A stretch of DNA of 28,966 nt from positions 28,969-57,934 of the forward strand of contig MNCI01014407.1 in NCBI GenBank assembly GCA_015680685.1, in the 5' to 3' direction. This DNA is from Gnetum montanum (lineage: Eukaryota; Streptophyta; Gnetopsida; Gnetales; Gnetaceae). Below, piece by piece: positions 19,282 through 28,966 of this stretch. Position 1 is the stretch's first letter; each line of letters starts with the position of its first letter. Under the pieces are notes generated by a model. The model did not search any database, was not told the DNA's origin, and saw only the letters and a program-made list of their open reading frames with translations. Made by a program: the position numbers and the translations under genes.

Positions 19282-20445
19282 TTGGCAAGAGCAAGCCCGA
19301 TGGATTGTCAGCATTTATCCTTACTATTAATCATCGATGGGCTATATGGAAAGATCGTGAGAAACATCGACATAAATCTCATCCACTTAAGTTTACCAAT
19401 GGACGATGCAGTTATAGCCTCAACACAGCAAACGCTAGATAACTACAAAGGTATGACAAAGCTCCTTGACATAGAAGTCAAAAACATCACCGAAGACCCG
19501 TTGATCAAAACCCCCATCGCCATGCCTGATGGAGAAATTAAAATATTAAAATTAAGTACATTATTGCAACTGCAACTGGCCAAAGACATAGAGCATGTGC
19601 TTAGGGACAACATAAAAGCATTCACATGGTCATATACAAACATGCTCAGATTAAATCCTCGAATCGTCCAGCATAATATTATCCTTGATCCAAAATTGAG
19701 ACCAGTAAAACAAAAGGCACAAAAGGTTGAACCTGAGGTGGCATTGGTAGCTCGCAATGAGATCACCAAACTTTATCAAGCTGGTTTCATTCGAGCTGTC
19801 AATTACGCTGATTGGGTATCCAACATGGTCATTGTCCCGAAAAAGAACAGAAGTATTCACTTATGCATTGACTTTCAGGATCTAAATGTTGCAACCATAA
19901 AAGATGATTTTCCCCTACCTAGCATCGATCAACTTGTTGACTCGACTGCTGGGCATGCCCTATTATCTTTTATGGATGATTTCTCAAGATACAACCAAAT
20001 ACGCATTAACCCAAAGCATTAGCTCCGGACTACCTTTATGATGCCATGGGGAACCTTTTGTTATACAATGATGCCCTTTGGTCTCAAGAACACTGGGGCC
20101 ACATATCAAAGGGCAATGAAATTCATTTTTAGCGACTACATGCTACACTCAGTCAACGATTACGTGGACGACATCATGGTTAAATTAAAGACATCAGAAC
20201 AACATGTATAAGATCTTGACCTAGTACTAAAGCCACCTAGCAACCTTACAGAATTTCAAGGTCTACAAGGTAGATTACAGTTCATTAGACATTTCATAGA
20301 AAAGCTAACAGACAAGTTAAAACCTATGAACCACTTGCTATGCAAGAATGTCCATTTTGAATGGACTCCATAGTGCCAAGAAGCATTCGACCATATTAAA
20401 ATGATGCTTGTTTGACTACCCACGGTTTATCCACCTCAAAATGAT
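19282..20445 (+). pseudogene. Reverse transcriptase domain of element B, with internal deletion
   Basis: RNA/DNA-directed DNA polymerase. Visible in order: FTWSYTNM, DWVSNMVIVPKKN, LCIDFQDLN, SFMDDFSRYNQI (first catalytic Asp), MMPFGLKNTGATYQRAM and YVDDIMV at 20161-20181 (the two other Asp). After DLDLVL (about 20229) the sequence goes straight to KPPSNLTEFQGLQGRL. Plant gypsy RTs normally have roughly 45-50 more residues here, including the NPxKC and LGF motifs. The gap keeps the frame. Even without its stops the enzyme would lack part of the palm/thumb region. Confidence 0.9.
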
Positions 20446-20830
20446 AGACTGTTTTACATCTACCTCGCCACTTTGGATTCGTCAATTGCGTCCATGCTTT
20501 GCCAGAAACAAGATGATGGAACCGAAGTCCGTGTCTATTACTTAAGTCATGCATTAGTTGCCCATGAGAAAAGGTATAATGAGGTGGAGAGGTCATGTTT
20601 ATCCCTAGTCTTTTCTCTAAAGAAATGGTGACATTACCTCTTCTGTAATCAAGTTAACATAATCTGTAAGGATAATGTGCTCAGAGCCATCACTGGAAAT
20701 ATTTACAAGACAAGTCGAATAGCCCATTGGAAAGCCATGATAGCCGAGTTTGACCTACATTACATAGCGCAATCATCAGTTAAGGGTCAAGCCATAGCAA
20801 ATCAAATGACCACGTCACCAACACACGATC
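20446..20830 (+). pseudogene. Gypsy-type RNase H (connection) domain of element B
   Basis: DRLFYIYLATLDSSIASML, then YYLSHALVAHEKRYNEVER, fit the ordinary gypsy RNase H. In the Tat lineage this domain is degenerate and works as a tether, with a second RNase H taking over the cleavage. A stop lies at 20629. RIAHWKAMIAEFDL and GQAIANQM mark the end of the domain. Confidence 0.8.
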
Positions 20831-21474
20831 AAGCAATGATAGAGCCAGAATTCCTGGATGAAAATGTAAGCGCAATAGACATAGTACCCAAGGACTATGA
20901 CACCATTCTAAACTTTGATGGAGCATCCACCTCTCGAGGAGGAAGTGCTGCCGCTGTCATCACCTATCCCTCCGGGGAGATCAGATCCTTTGCTTATCGT
21001 TTCAACTTTCACTATACCAACAACATAGCAGAGTACGAAGGTCTCCTTAGAGGTCTCGCAACAGCACTAGCTTCAGACATCACACGACTGGTGGTTAGAG
21101 GAGACTCACAGCTAGTTTTGAACCAAGTCATGGATATTTATACATGTAAAGCGCAACATTTACAATCATACTATGACTTGGAAAAATATTTAATGAGGAG
21201 ATTTGAAAACATCGATGTGCAACACATCTCTAGAAACTATAATACCATCGCAGACGCACTGGCCACCTTAGCGTTAAATATATCACCTGACATGTTCCAT
21301 ACATTACCAAGCTTCATAATCAGTTGTGCCGAACCAATAACTGATACCCTTGATACGTTGCCAATAGCATCCATTAGTATGACACACGCGATAGAATGGT
21401 ATGACGACATAAAAGAGTACCTTCTATGTGGTAAAACACCGCAACACTTAACAAATGCACAAAAGGACGCGGTA
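20831..21474 (+). pseudogene. Archaeal-type RNase H of element B
   Basis: This second RNase H would degrade the RNA strand of RNA-DNA hybrids. Catalytic residues are all in place: Asp in NFDGAS (20917-20919), Glu in NIAEYEG (21031-21033), Asp in RGDSQLV (21103-21105) and Asp in IADALA (21253-21255). There is no stop until 21475, so this domain is intact within the dead polyprotein. Its presence assigns B to the Tat lineage. Confidence 0.9.
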
Positions 21475-21477
21475 TGA

Positions 21478-22635
21478 AAACATTCTAAGCAATATGCACT
21501 GGTAGGGGACACATTGTGTCATTGATCCTATGAAGGCATACTGTTAACATGCGTTGGTACCGCTGATGCGCAAACCATCATTGAGCAGGTACATGATGGA
21601 CTATGCGGAGGACATATAGCACCAAAAGCAATGGCAATGAAAATAAGGCACTTAGGCTATTATTGGTCACACATGGAGTATGATTGTCTCTCCAAGGCTA
21701 AAACATGCAATACCTGTCAAATACATAGTAATCTAATCCATGTCCCACCAAATGAGTTGCATACAGCACAAATCACATGGCCCTTTCAAAAGTGGGGGTT
21801 GGACCTTATCGGACCTATAACACCCTCATCTTCTGCAGAACACAGTTTCATCATAACCGCAACAGAGTATTTCACGAAGTGGGTAGAAGTTGTTCCCCTT
21901 CGAAAAACCACATCTAAACACGTGTGCAACTTCATTCTTGAAAACATCGTGATCCATTTTGGCATCCCCATGACCATCATCACTGACAATGGGCCACAAT
22001 TTAGCAGTGCCAAAACCAAAACATTCTGTGAAAGTCTAGGGATCAAAAACTTATTTTCCTCCCCTTACTACCCTCAGAGTAATGGGCAAGCAAAGGTAAC
22101 AAACAAAACCATCATTACAATACTTAAAAAGATGCTTACCCAAAGCAAGAGAATATGGCACAAAAAGCTGGTATACGCACTGTGGGCATATCGCACGATG
22201 CATCGAACTTCAACAGGTAAAATGCCATATAGCCTTGTTTACGGTTTAGAAGCTGTTTTACCCTTGGAATTACAGGTACCATCTTTAAGGATCACACTTT
22301 CCAAACTCCTCGACGAAAGGCAAAACAATGACCTGTGCATCATTGACCTGGACTCGGTGGAGGAGGAACGCATACGTGCACTCGATGAGATTGAATGGTA
22401 CCAAAAATAACAACAATAGTGCCATCAGCACGACATTCATAAGCACCCCATCAAAGAAGACGACCTTGTACTCAAAGCCATTCGGGATCACCCAGAAAAA
22501 TTCTTAGCCAACTGGGAAGGGCCCTACTTGGTCACCAAAGCATTTGACAACAGAGCATTCAAGTTAGCTGATATGGAAGGGAATGAACTCGCAAATCCGA
22601 TGAATCACTCGTTCTTGAAATCGTTCCATATTTGA
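21478..22635 (+). pseudogene. Integrase of element B, catalytic Glu replaced by Lys
   Basis: Integrase inserts the cDNA copy. The zinc-binding H-H-C-C is visible: His at 21592 and 21613, Cys at 21706 and 21715. The core starts WGLDLIGPI (Asp at 21802) and has ITDNGPQF (Asp at 21985). The third residue is expected 35 positions on, in NGQAxVTNKT, and there the codon is AAG, Lys (22093-22095), where the family has Glu. That single G-to-A change removes catalysis. The C-terminal WEGPY motif (about 22513) belongs to the GPY/F module. Stops at 21523, 22408 and 22417. Confidence 0.95.
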
Positions 22636-22659
22636 GCACAAGCTCAGGTACATATGAGT

Positions 22660-22990
22660 CTTGGCATCACGACTATAAATTGATACCACAGCTCGTCCTG
22701 GAATCATGATAGTAAATTGATACCATAGAACCGTCCTAGCGTAATGATGATAAACTAATACCACACAGCATCTGCAATGATAATAAACTAGCATCCATCC
22801 GATACGACAATAAACTACCACAGTTGCATTCACCAGAGTCTGCTAAGACTATAAACTAGCTTGCCTCTTCACGGTCCACCAAGACTAGAAACTGGCAATG
22901 CACCATCCACCACAATGCTAAACGGGAAATGTCCAACGGGTCATGACATAAAACTAACCCATGATAGTCCGCTAAGACTATAAACTAGCA
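22660..22990 (+). repeat. Degenerate array of element B after integrase (gactataaact units)
   Basis: Repeated words such as cgactataaattgatacca and gactataaactag every 35-40 bp. The first units resemble the 37-bp units of element A's array, so this is its counterpart. Confidence 0.75.
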
Positions 22991-23943
22991 ATTATATCTC
23001 TGGTTGCTCAATTTGTAGCTGCATTCAAACTTCGTCAGAATCACTACACCGCTCGGCATTAGATGATCCTAACAACATTGCTGCCATATACAGTGCCTGA
23101 AATCCTATTAGTTGCCTTTGTTTCATCAGTAGCTATTTAAGTCTAAGCTCGCTCACTCACCCATGGTTTTCTTGTCTTTTCGGAGTTGTGTTTGCAGGAT
23201 GACACTCAGAGGTGTTCATACAAGAATGCACTTCATCATAAGCAGCAAGGTGAGACGTTGTTTGCAATGCATGTGACAATACTAAATCAAACCATTCACT
23301 AGTACATCCCCCATTCCATATCCCACCTATCCCTCAACACCTTAAACTTGGTTACATCCCGAACACACCCGGTACAACCCAAAAACATCAAACATACCAT
23401 TGCATATCGCGCCACTCTTATGCGATTGCAAGTCCCAATATGACATTTGAGCATGAGCATAAGAACCCAAAAAAAAAGAGCGTTGTCACTTCCCTCATAA
23501 AACATAAGATGGGACGACAGTGGCCTCGAAAGCAAACGCTCATGTCTAAGACAATCAAGAAACATTCCATTGCATGGCTTTGGCTCTCCACCAATAGGTT
23601 CCCCATTGAACATTAAGCAAGGGTCCTATTCCTCCAAAGAATGCAACACATCATCACGTAGCTTTGGTTTTGCCAAAAAGTCCTCTTGGACACGAGTCTT
23701 GTTCCGCCAAATAATGCACATCTCATGTCTTGATTCCGAGTCTGCCAAACAATGGCTATTGGCAAGGATCAGCATGACCTGTATACACAACCTCGATTCC
23801 TCCCAAATCCCCACAATTTCCCTCTCCCTATCAAATACAAATTCCATTTCCCACAATCCCATGTACTACTGAACACGGTGCAATGATGTCTAATTAGGTG
23901 GCCAAGGACAAAGCCTCTATCGAGTTGCTTGTGGTGTTTTGCA
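22991..23943 (+). other. Noncoding 3' region of element B
   Basis: No gene is supported; ORFs at 23299-23613, 23570-23872 and 23626-23862 overlap on both strands without recognisable protein. Parts align with A's 3' region: the mini-exon-like segment and stretches around 23630-23770 resemble 26440-26520. Confidence 0.6.
23198..23249 (+). other. Mini-exon-like segment, copy 2 (52 nt)
   Basis: Preceded by gttgtgtttgcag and followed by gtgag. It is exactly as long as copy 3 in element A (25812-25863) and shares gatgacact and tgcacttcatca. Confidence 0.45.
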
Positions 23944-23994
23944 CCTCTTTGTCAACGCTTCTCGGGTCGATTCCTCCAAGCGTCAATAAAGAGG
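23944..23994 (+). other. Stem-loop that includes the polypurine tract of B
   Basis: The arms are 23944-23960 and 23978-23994 with a 17-base loop; 15 of 17 positions can pair, counting G-T. The 3' arm ends inside the polypurine tract (aaagagg). Element A has the same structure. Confidence 0.55.
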
Positions 23995-24000
23995 GGCCAA
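23988..24000 (+). other. Polypurine tract of element B
   Basis: aaagaggggccaa lies directly against the first base of the 3' LTR, where plus-strand DNA synthesis is primed. Element A's tract (aaagaggggcaaa) is almost the same. Confidence 0.9.
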
Positions 24001-24185
24001 TGAAACACCAAAAAATTTTGAGCTTAGTACATTTCCAACAAGAATCGAGCTTGAGGGCCCCATAGATAGTTTCAAGCTGGTCGAACGTAATAGGGAGCAA
24101 TTCCCTGGGACCCACCGACGACCACGACAACATCTACTATCAAACCTGGCAACTTCAAAGCTTAAAATACTTAGTTTACACTATG

Positions 24186-24611
24186 TATTCTCAGCGTATA
24201 CGCCCAGCCTAGCATATACACTCCAGATTGCATCCCCAGCATATATGCCTAGTGTAGACGTCCAGTGTACACGCCTCACATGTACGCTCAGCAGGTACGA
24301 CTGATGTATACGCCCGACATGCAATCCCCAAAGATGACATGGAAATAGCACTGTAGAACAAGATTTGGTACAAGGTAGCAATTCACACGAATAGAGCAAC
24401 CATCAAAGTATACACCCAGCGTATACGGCCAACATCTGTTAGCATATACGCCCAACATCCGTTAGCGTATACGCCCAACGTATACGCCCAGCATCCGTCA
24501 GCGTATACGCCCAGCATCTATCAGCGTATACACCCAGCGTATGCTAGCGTATACGCCCAAAGTCTACGTCCACTTGATACAACGTATATGCCCAGCATAT
24601 ACGCCCAGTAA
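24186..24611 (+). repeat. Palindromic decamer array in the 3' LTR of B
   Basis: Four exact GCGTATACGC copies and many near copies, mostly within cagcgtatacgccca. Number and spacing differ slightly from the 5' LTR, which suggests local gain or loss since insertion. Confidence 0.85.
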
Positions 24612-24685
24612 ATATAACATCTTGTACACTTGTAAATTCTATTCTTTCGCACCTGGTCACCCAACCCGAGTCTAACAACCAAACC

Positions 24686-24695
24686 TATATAAAAA
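24686..24695 (+). promoter_or_regulatory. Likely TATA box of LTR B (3' copy)
   Basis: TATATAAAAA, counterpart of 8267-8273. Confidence 0.55.
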
Positions 24696-25286
24696 CCCTA
24701 GTTTTTCATTAGATCAGGGTTGGCAAAAATTTGAGCAAAGCAGAGAGAAAACAGAGACGCTTAGAACTAGAGCAGAGAACCTGATACGCTGGACTTCAAC
24801 CTTGTACGTTGAGCATACAGCCTCTACGCTGTGCTTACAGTTTGAACCAGCCCATAGTCATCCATGCATCCACCGGGGCTATTCATCTACCTTGTGTCAA
24901 AGCCACAACTATGTTAGATCGATGCATTGTAACTCTCATTTTGAAATAGCATTGCTACATTTTCTTCCTAAAATCTGTTATAGTTTTGCATTAATTGTTG
25001 CACGTATACTGTTTACACCCTTCTACGTTTACGCTCCGTTCGCATCAATTATGCTGCTTATGCTCTGCTTTACGCCTGTTACGCCATTTACATATAACCC
25101 AGCGTATAGCACTTCAGTGTATGTTTGGGGAAATCCTTGCCTGATCCTCGTGGGGACCACTCAAAGTACTCTACCTTCGTCAATTTCAGCTTGCCCTCAA
25201 GCAAAGGTAGGGTCTTCTGTGCATGTCTGGAGATCTCCTGGTTTCTGTTTCCTTCTAGCCGGAGATCGACGATTTCGGACGGTACA

Positions 25287-25380
25287 CAGAGTATTCCTAG
25301 ATCATGACTTAAAACTGATACGACAGAGTAGTCCTAGATCATGACTTAAAATTGATACCACAGAGTTCTATCTAGTATGA
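25287..25380 (+). repeat. 37-bp tandem array of element A (right part), beginning with the target duplication
   Basis: Units begin at 25287 and 25324, 37 bp apart, and continue the array interrupted at 7583. The first five bases, CAGAG (25287-25291), are the right copy of B's target-site duplication. Confidence 0.9.
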
Positions 25381-25590
25381 TACTAAACTGCTACATCCAT
25401 CCACCATAACATGAAACTAGCATCCAAATTCCACTAAGACTATGAACTAGTTTGCCTCTTCACAGTCTGCTATCACTATAAACTAGCAATGCACCATTTG
25501 CCATGACACTAAACCGGTGCTGTCCAAGGGGTTATGACATGAAACTAATCCACAACAGTCTGCTAAGACTATAAACTCGTGACATCATTG
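25381..25590 (+). repeat. Degenerate TAAACT-type units in element A
   Basis: Words such as actaaactgct and gactataaactag at irregular spacing. They match the array after B's integrase (22660-22990). Confidence 0.7.
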
Positions 25591-26715
25591 ACGACCAGGA
25601 AAAACTTGAAAAGATCTGTTGTTACAATTAGCTGTTCATGTTTTGTAAAGACTTGTTATATAATTCATCTCATGGGCCTTAATGAGGCTAATGTTATTTA
25701 TGATTCTATCTGCTTTGAAAATTGCACATGGTGACTCCATCTCCTTGTTTCAAGTGTTTAGCTAACTATTTCATTTATGGTTTTCTTGTCTTCTTGGAGT
25801 TGTGTTTGCAGGATGACACTTCTGAGGCGTTCGTGCATAGATGCACTTCATCATGATGACAAGGTATCAAGTTTTTTCTGATGCATGCGACTAGGTTAAT
25901 CAATCTATTCATAAGTACATTCCTAACTCCTGAGACATTCCTTATTCCCCATCATGCTTCCTTATCCTATTCAATTACATCCCCCTTGATACATTCCACT
26001 CATATCAAAACTCTTGATACACTATTGCACACTATAGCTCTTTAAGCAGTTGTGACACAAAACACAATACACAATACATGATGCAAAATGCAAGTGCTCA
26101 TACACAAGCACAGCACAAAAAGCAAGCTCTTTTGAAAAATAAAAGAAAAAAAGAAAGACAAAGAAAGACAAAAATAAAATTAAAGAAGAAACAAAAAAAA
26201 CAAAACAAAACAAAACAAAAAAAGGTCAAAGATTAAAATGCACAAAAAGGGTCTTCATGACCCTATTGACATCATAAAGAAAAGACTATTGGCTATTCTC
26301 ATACAAGCCCCAAGTGAGAAGGTAGTTTTCTTGAAAAAAAAGTTACACTCGTGTCTCAAAGAGACCATGTTACACATCATCGCGTGGCTTTGGCTATTTA
26401 CAACAGGCCCCTCAAATACTCTATAAGAGTTCGATGTCTCCAAAGAATGCACTTCCTATGTCTTGGTTCTGAGTCTACTGAAAACCTGGCTATTGACAGG
26501 GACCAATGACATGACTTGTGCACAAGAGAGGATACCTCTCTCACAATCCCAACAGCAATCATAACCCCTAATCAACTCTTGACTTCCCTCAGTTACAATC
26601 CCTTGCATCTTGAACCACATCCCCTCAATCCCATGTACTTTTGAAAACAGTGTGATAATATCCAACCAAGGGCTGATGGTTAATGTTTGATACTTGTTTG
26701 TTCATGGTGTTTGCA
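25591..26715 (+). other. Noncoding 3' region of element A
   Basis: No gene is seen. It contains the third mini-exon-like segment (25812-25863), an A-rich low-complexity stretch (about 26128-26226, many aaaacaaaac words) and sequence related to B's 3' region. ORFs at 26022, 26238, 26255 and 26456 show no recognisable protein. Confidence 0.6.
25812..25863 (+). other. Mini-exon-like segment, copy 3 (52 nt)
   Basis: Bounded by gttgtgtttgcag and gtatc. Same length and similar sequence as copy 2 in element B. Confidence 0.45.
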
Positions 26716-26766
26716 CTTCTTTGTCGACGCCTCTTGAGTGAATTCCTCTAGATGTTAACAAAGAGG
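26716..26766 (+). other. Stem-loop that includes the polypurine tract of A
   Basis: Arms 26716-26732 and 26750-26766, loop 17 bases; 15 of 17 positions can pair, counting G-T. Arm and loop lengths equal those of B's stem-loop, while several bases differ. Confidence 0.55.
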
Positions 26767-26772
26767 GGCAAA
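26760..26772 (+). other. Polypurine tract of element A
   Basis: aaagaggggcaaa directly before the 3' LTR. Confidence 0.9.
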
Positions 26773-28349
26773 TGAAACACCACTAATTTTGGCCTAGCAC
26801 TTTTAGACAAGAATCAAGCTAAGTCATGCTACTGCCCAATATGAGTAAAACATGACCAAACTTGGAGGCCTCTAAAACAGCCCCCGATGGCCCATGATTT
26901 AACAGGAAAGGTTCCTTCGGGGCCCACAAGAGACTGCACCAACTTCCAACATCCAGAATCAAAAGTTTTAGGTTCAAAATGTTTGGTTTTGGCTAACTAC
27001 AATTTGGTTACTTCTTCAGATGCTACACAGCGTAAGGATGAGCATCACCAACATTTGGAACCCTAAAATTGAGTCAAAACAGGCCGAAATCGAGCACAAG
27101 AACCCCCCATGACCTTCACCAAGATTCCTAGTAGCTCCTAGCCTCTAGAAAATCAAGATTTGGGCCTCAAATGTGCCATTTTGACTTGGTGACGCTAGGG
27201 TTACTTTTTCAAACGTTGCACAGCATAAGGATCAGCATCACCAACTTTTAGAGCCCCAAAACTAAGCCAAAATGACTTGATTTCAACGGTTCAAGTCGTC
27301 CTCAGGGTCCACTATTGATAACTATGGGTCCCTGCTTTTAGAAATTCCAAATTTCGGCTCAAAATTGTAATTTTTGGAGGTCACACTGTAGGTCACGCTG
27401 GGCAGTCAAATTTCTCTTGTTCTACATTTCATTATAAATCCCCATTTTTGGGCATGTCAAGCCCTCATGGTCTAAATTAAATATACTTTCATGGGCTTGA
27501 ATAACCCATAAATTGTAAAATGCAATGAACCTAGTAAAATAATGCAACTATCCAACACACATCCAACTCATGCATAACTATCCAACACAGATACATTGAA
27601 CCTGGTCAAAGAATGCAACTATCCAGCACACATCCAACTCGTGCCAACTATCCATGGGACACATGTTGGTAAATCTGATTTCCTCTCATCTCACAGCCGT
27701 TGATTCCATTCTTGGATTTCATACCCGAGCCTAGCCCAACCCTATAAATACCCTGTTAATTCACATAAATTGAAAGGCAACAAAAAAATTAGGAGGCAAA
27801 AAATTTGGAGAGATTGGTAATTCTAAGAGAGGACAGAACCTGCAATCCTTGGGCGCTCAGCACACTTGACTATTGGCATCCAAGCATTTCTCACCTTCAT
27901 CATCACATCATCGAGTCATATCATACCAGGGCTAGGCATTTGACTTGCCATCCACACGTGTGCAACTACGCTTTGACCGGTGCACATTTTTTTAAAACAA
28001 TATAATACAATTTCATTATTTCCTTCCATTTACATTATTTATTTTGATTTATGCTTTTTTTACAATATAGCTCTGTTTATGCTTTATTTATAATTCAGTA
28101 CGCTCTGTTTACATTTTGTATCGTTGTTTGCATTCTATTTACATCCTGTTTATGATAACCCCAGCGCTAGCCATAGCTTACGCTCGAGGAAGTCCTTGGT
28201 TGATTTGCGTGCAAACCATCCAAGGCACTCTGCCTTCATTCACTTTTCTAGCTCGTCCTCAGGTGAAGGCAAGGTTAGCTGTGTCTGTGTAATGATCTCT
28301 TGGTGTCTGTTTCCCTTCCAGCCTTACACCGACGATTTAGGTCAGTACA
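26773..28349 (+). repeat. 3' LTR of element A
   Basis: Aligns with 1587-3162 and keeps the TATAAATA box (27743-27750), both internal duplications and the TTTAC-rich tail. It ends gtcagtaca. ORFs at 27805 and 28124 are inside it and match shadows in the 5' LTR. Confidence 0.9.
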
Positions 28350-28966
28350 CCTACCAACATGTATAATGTTTCAAAACCTTAGTTAGGATCCCTATCATTA
28401 TCCAAAATGATGTGGCATGTAGAGTATTTGTGACATCTTCAGGAGTAAGGCCACTCAATGGTTCTATGGCACGAGTAAACACTTCGCAATAAAAGCTATC
28501 CCAAATTCAATATCTACGAATTGTTCAAACTTCCAAGGCTCAAACAGGCAATATCTTCAAGACAATCCTACTATGCTACCAAAAATTGTTGCGTAAACTA
28601 CCATGTACAAGACTCCATTTTGACTAGATAATAGATGTCAACGATTGCATTCAAACAGAACCTTTAAAAGACTTGACAATTTCTGATTGAAAAACCACGA
28701 GAATTCACTTTAAAAATAAAAAGAAGCTATTCTGGTCCCATCAAAATACCAAAGATTTTCTGAACCCTCTTGACTACTGAATTGTTCAACAGCATGACTA
28801 CAAACAGAGGCTCTCTTACAACAATCCCAATAGCAGTTCCCACACGTTGCACAATAATGAAATTTACTACTAAAATGCTCTTAAGGCTTTTAAACACAAG
28901 CGCTTCTATGGCAAAATTTTAATAGAAATTTCTATCGGGCAACAAGAACAGTAAGAGCAATCTAAA
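28350..28966. other. Right flank, no feature recognised
   Basis: Some 600 AT-rich bases without an ORF of note. It does not continue element C's leader in any way I can see, and no target duplication links it to the left flank. Confidence 0.4.

Larger units (their letters stand above)
19282..22635 (+). pseudogene. pol: pol of element B: RT, RNase H, archaeal RNase H, integrase
   Basis: One reading frame from about 19282 to the TGA at 22633 encodes the enzymes that copy and insert the element. The frame is kept throughout and broken only by stops at 20020, 20209, 20371, 20413, 20629, 21475, 21523, 22408 and 22417. Most of these are one transition away from Gln, Arg or Trp codons. No frameshift was found, unlike in gag. 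The protease lies 5.6 kb upstream in another frame. The presence of two RNase H domains is the hallmark of the Tat lineage. Confidence 0.95.
7584..25286 (+). mobile_element. Element B: full-length Tat-lineage Ty3/gypsy retrotransposon carrying an antisense spliced gene
   Basis: A 17.7-kb element with two LTRs, a PBS at 8851, a polypurine tract at 23988-24000 and an exact CAGAG target duplication. Internal order is leader array, gag, linker, protease, arrays, antisense gene (14406-17988), palindrome array, RT, RNase H, archaeal-type RNase H, integrase, 3' arrays, PPT. The second RNase H places it in the Tat lineage. Every coding module has stops or frameshifts, and the integrase lacks its catalytic Glu, so it cannot move by itself now. 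It shares PPT, PBS type, protease style and 3' region with A, so the two are relatives. Confidence 0.95.
24001..25286 (+). repeat. 3' LTR of element B
   Basis: Matches 7584-8845, starting TGAAACACC and ending GGTACA, followed at once by the CAGAG duplication. It contains the palindrome array (24186-24611), a TATA box and a TTTACGCT-rich tail. ORFs at 24802 and 25125 correspond to those in the 5' LTR and are not genes. Confidence 0.95.
1587..28349 (+). mobile_element. Element A: Tat-like Ty3/gypsy LTR retrotransposon, gag-protease only, split by element B
   Basis: Both LTRs start TGAAACACC and end in ACA, and they are nearly the same length (1576 and 1577 bp). A PBS follows the left LTR and a polypurine tract precedes the right one. 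Without element B and one copy of its 5-bp target duplication, A is about 9.06 kb. Its internal region has gag and protease, a spacer, a 37-bp tandem array and a long noncoding 3' part. No RT, RNase H or integrase is present on either side of B, so A was probably non-autonomous before B arrived. The flanks (cttgt on the left, cctac on the right) do not match, so no target duplication is visible. Confidence 0.85.

Noticed and set aside
28380-28620. Possible gag-like peptide in the right flank (a KATQWFYG-like stretch)
   Set aside because: Too short, with stops on both sides and no second motif to support it.

Overview
This window is repeat-dense nuclear DNA from a plant with a large genome. 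It consists almost entirely of nested LTR retrotransposons and shows no intact host gene. The plant assignment rests on three signs: Ty3/gypsy polyproteins of the Tat lineage, recognised by a second, archaeal-type RNase H after the RT; primer-binding sites that look complementary to plant tRNA-Asn; and short spliceosomal introns. I cannot name the species.

Layout. 1-763 looks like the right end of an LTR of element C, followed by its PBS at 770 and an AT-rich leader to 1586. Element A spans 1587-28349 and has LTRs at 1587-3162 and 26773-28349. It carries only a decayed gag and protease (3444-7019), with no RT or integrase in either half. Element B (7584-25286, 17.7 kb) is inserted in A, inside a 37-bp tandem array, and is flanked by the exact 5-bp duplication CAGAG. 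B has LTRs at 7584-8845 and 24001-25286, a PBS, a leader rich in tacgct motifs, gag (9471-11726), a repeat-rich linker, protease (12725-13624), RT, RNase H and integrase (19282-22635), a noncoding 3' region and a polypurine tract. From 28350 onward I recognise nothing.

The most unusual part lies between B's protease and RT. There a block of about 5 kb holds a minus-strand gene (17988 to 14406) with at least seven exons. Five of the six introns between them have clear GT and AG ends and are 76-94 bp long; reading phase is kept across joints except for two internal frameshifts. The first visible exon resembles an FCP1-like HAD phosphatase domain whose catalytic aspartates are missing. The middle exon is unrecognised, and the C-terminal part is acidic and probably coiled-coil. 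A 32-bp repeat family lies on both sides of the block, which suggests the cassette entered an ancestral array between protease and RT.

Other structure that the proteins do not explain: a palindromic decamer, GCGTATACGC, repeated in B's LTRs and again upstream of the antisense gene; arrays sharing a TAAACT core between modules; a 52-57 nt segment with splice-like borders found three times; and a stem-loop that holds the polypurine tract in both A and B. All coding regions are broken by stops or frameshifts, so both elements look inactive. A is older than B by nesting. By eye, about one base in ten differs between A's LTR starts and slightly fewer between B's.
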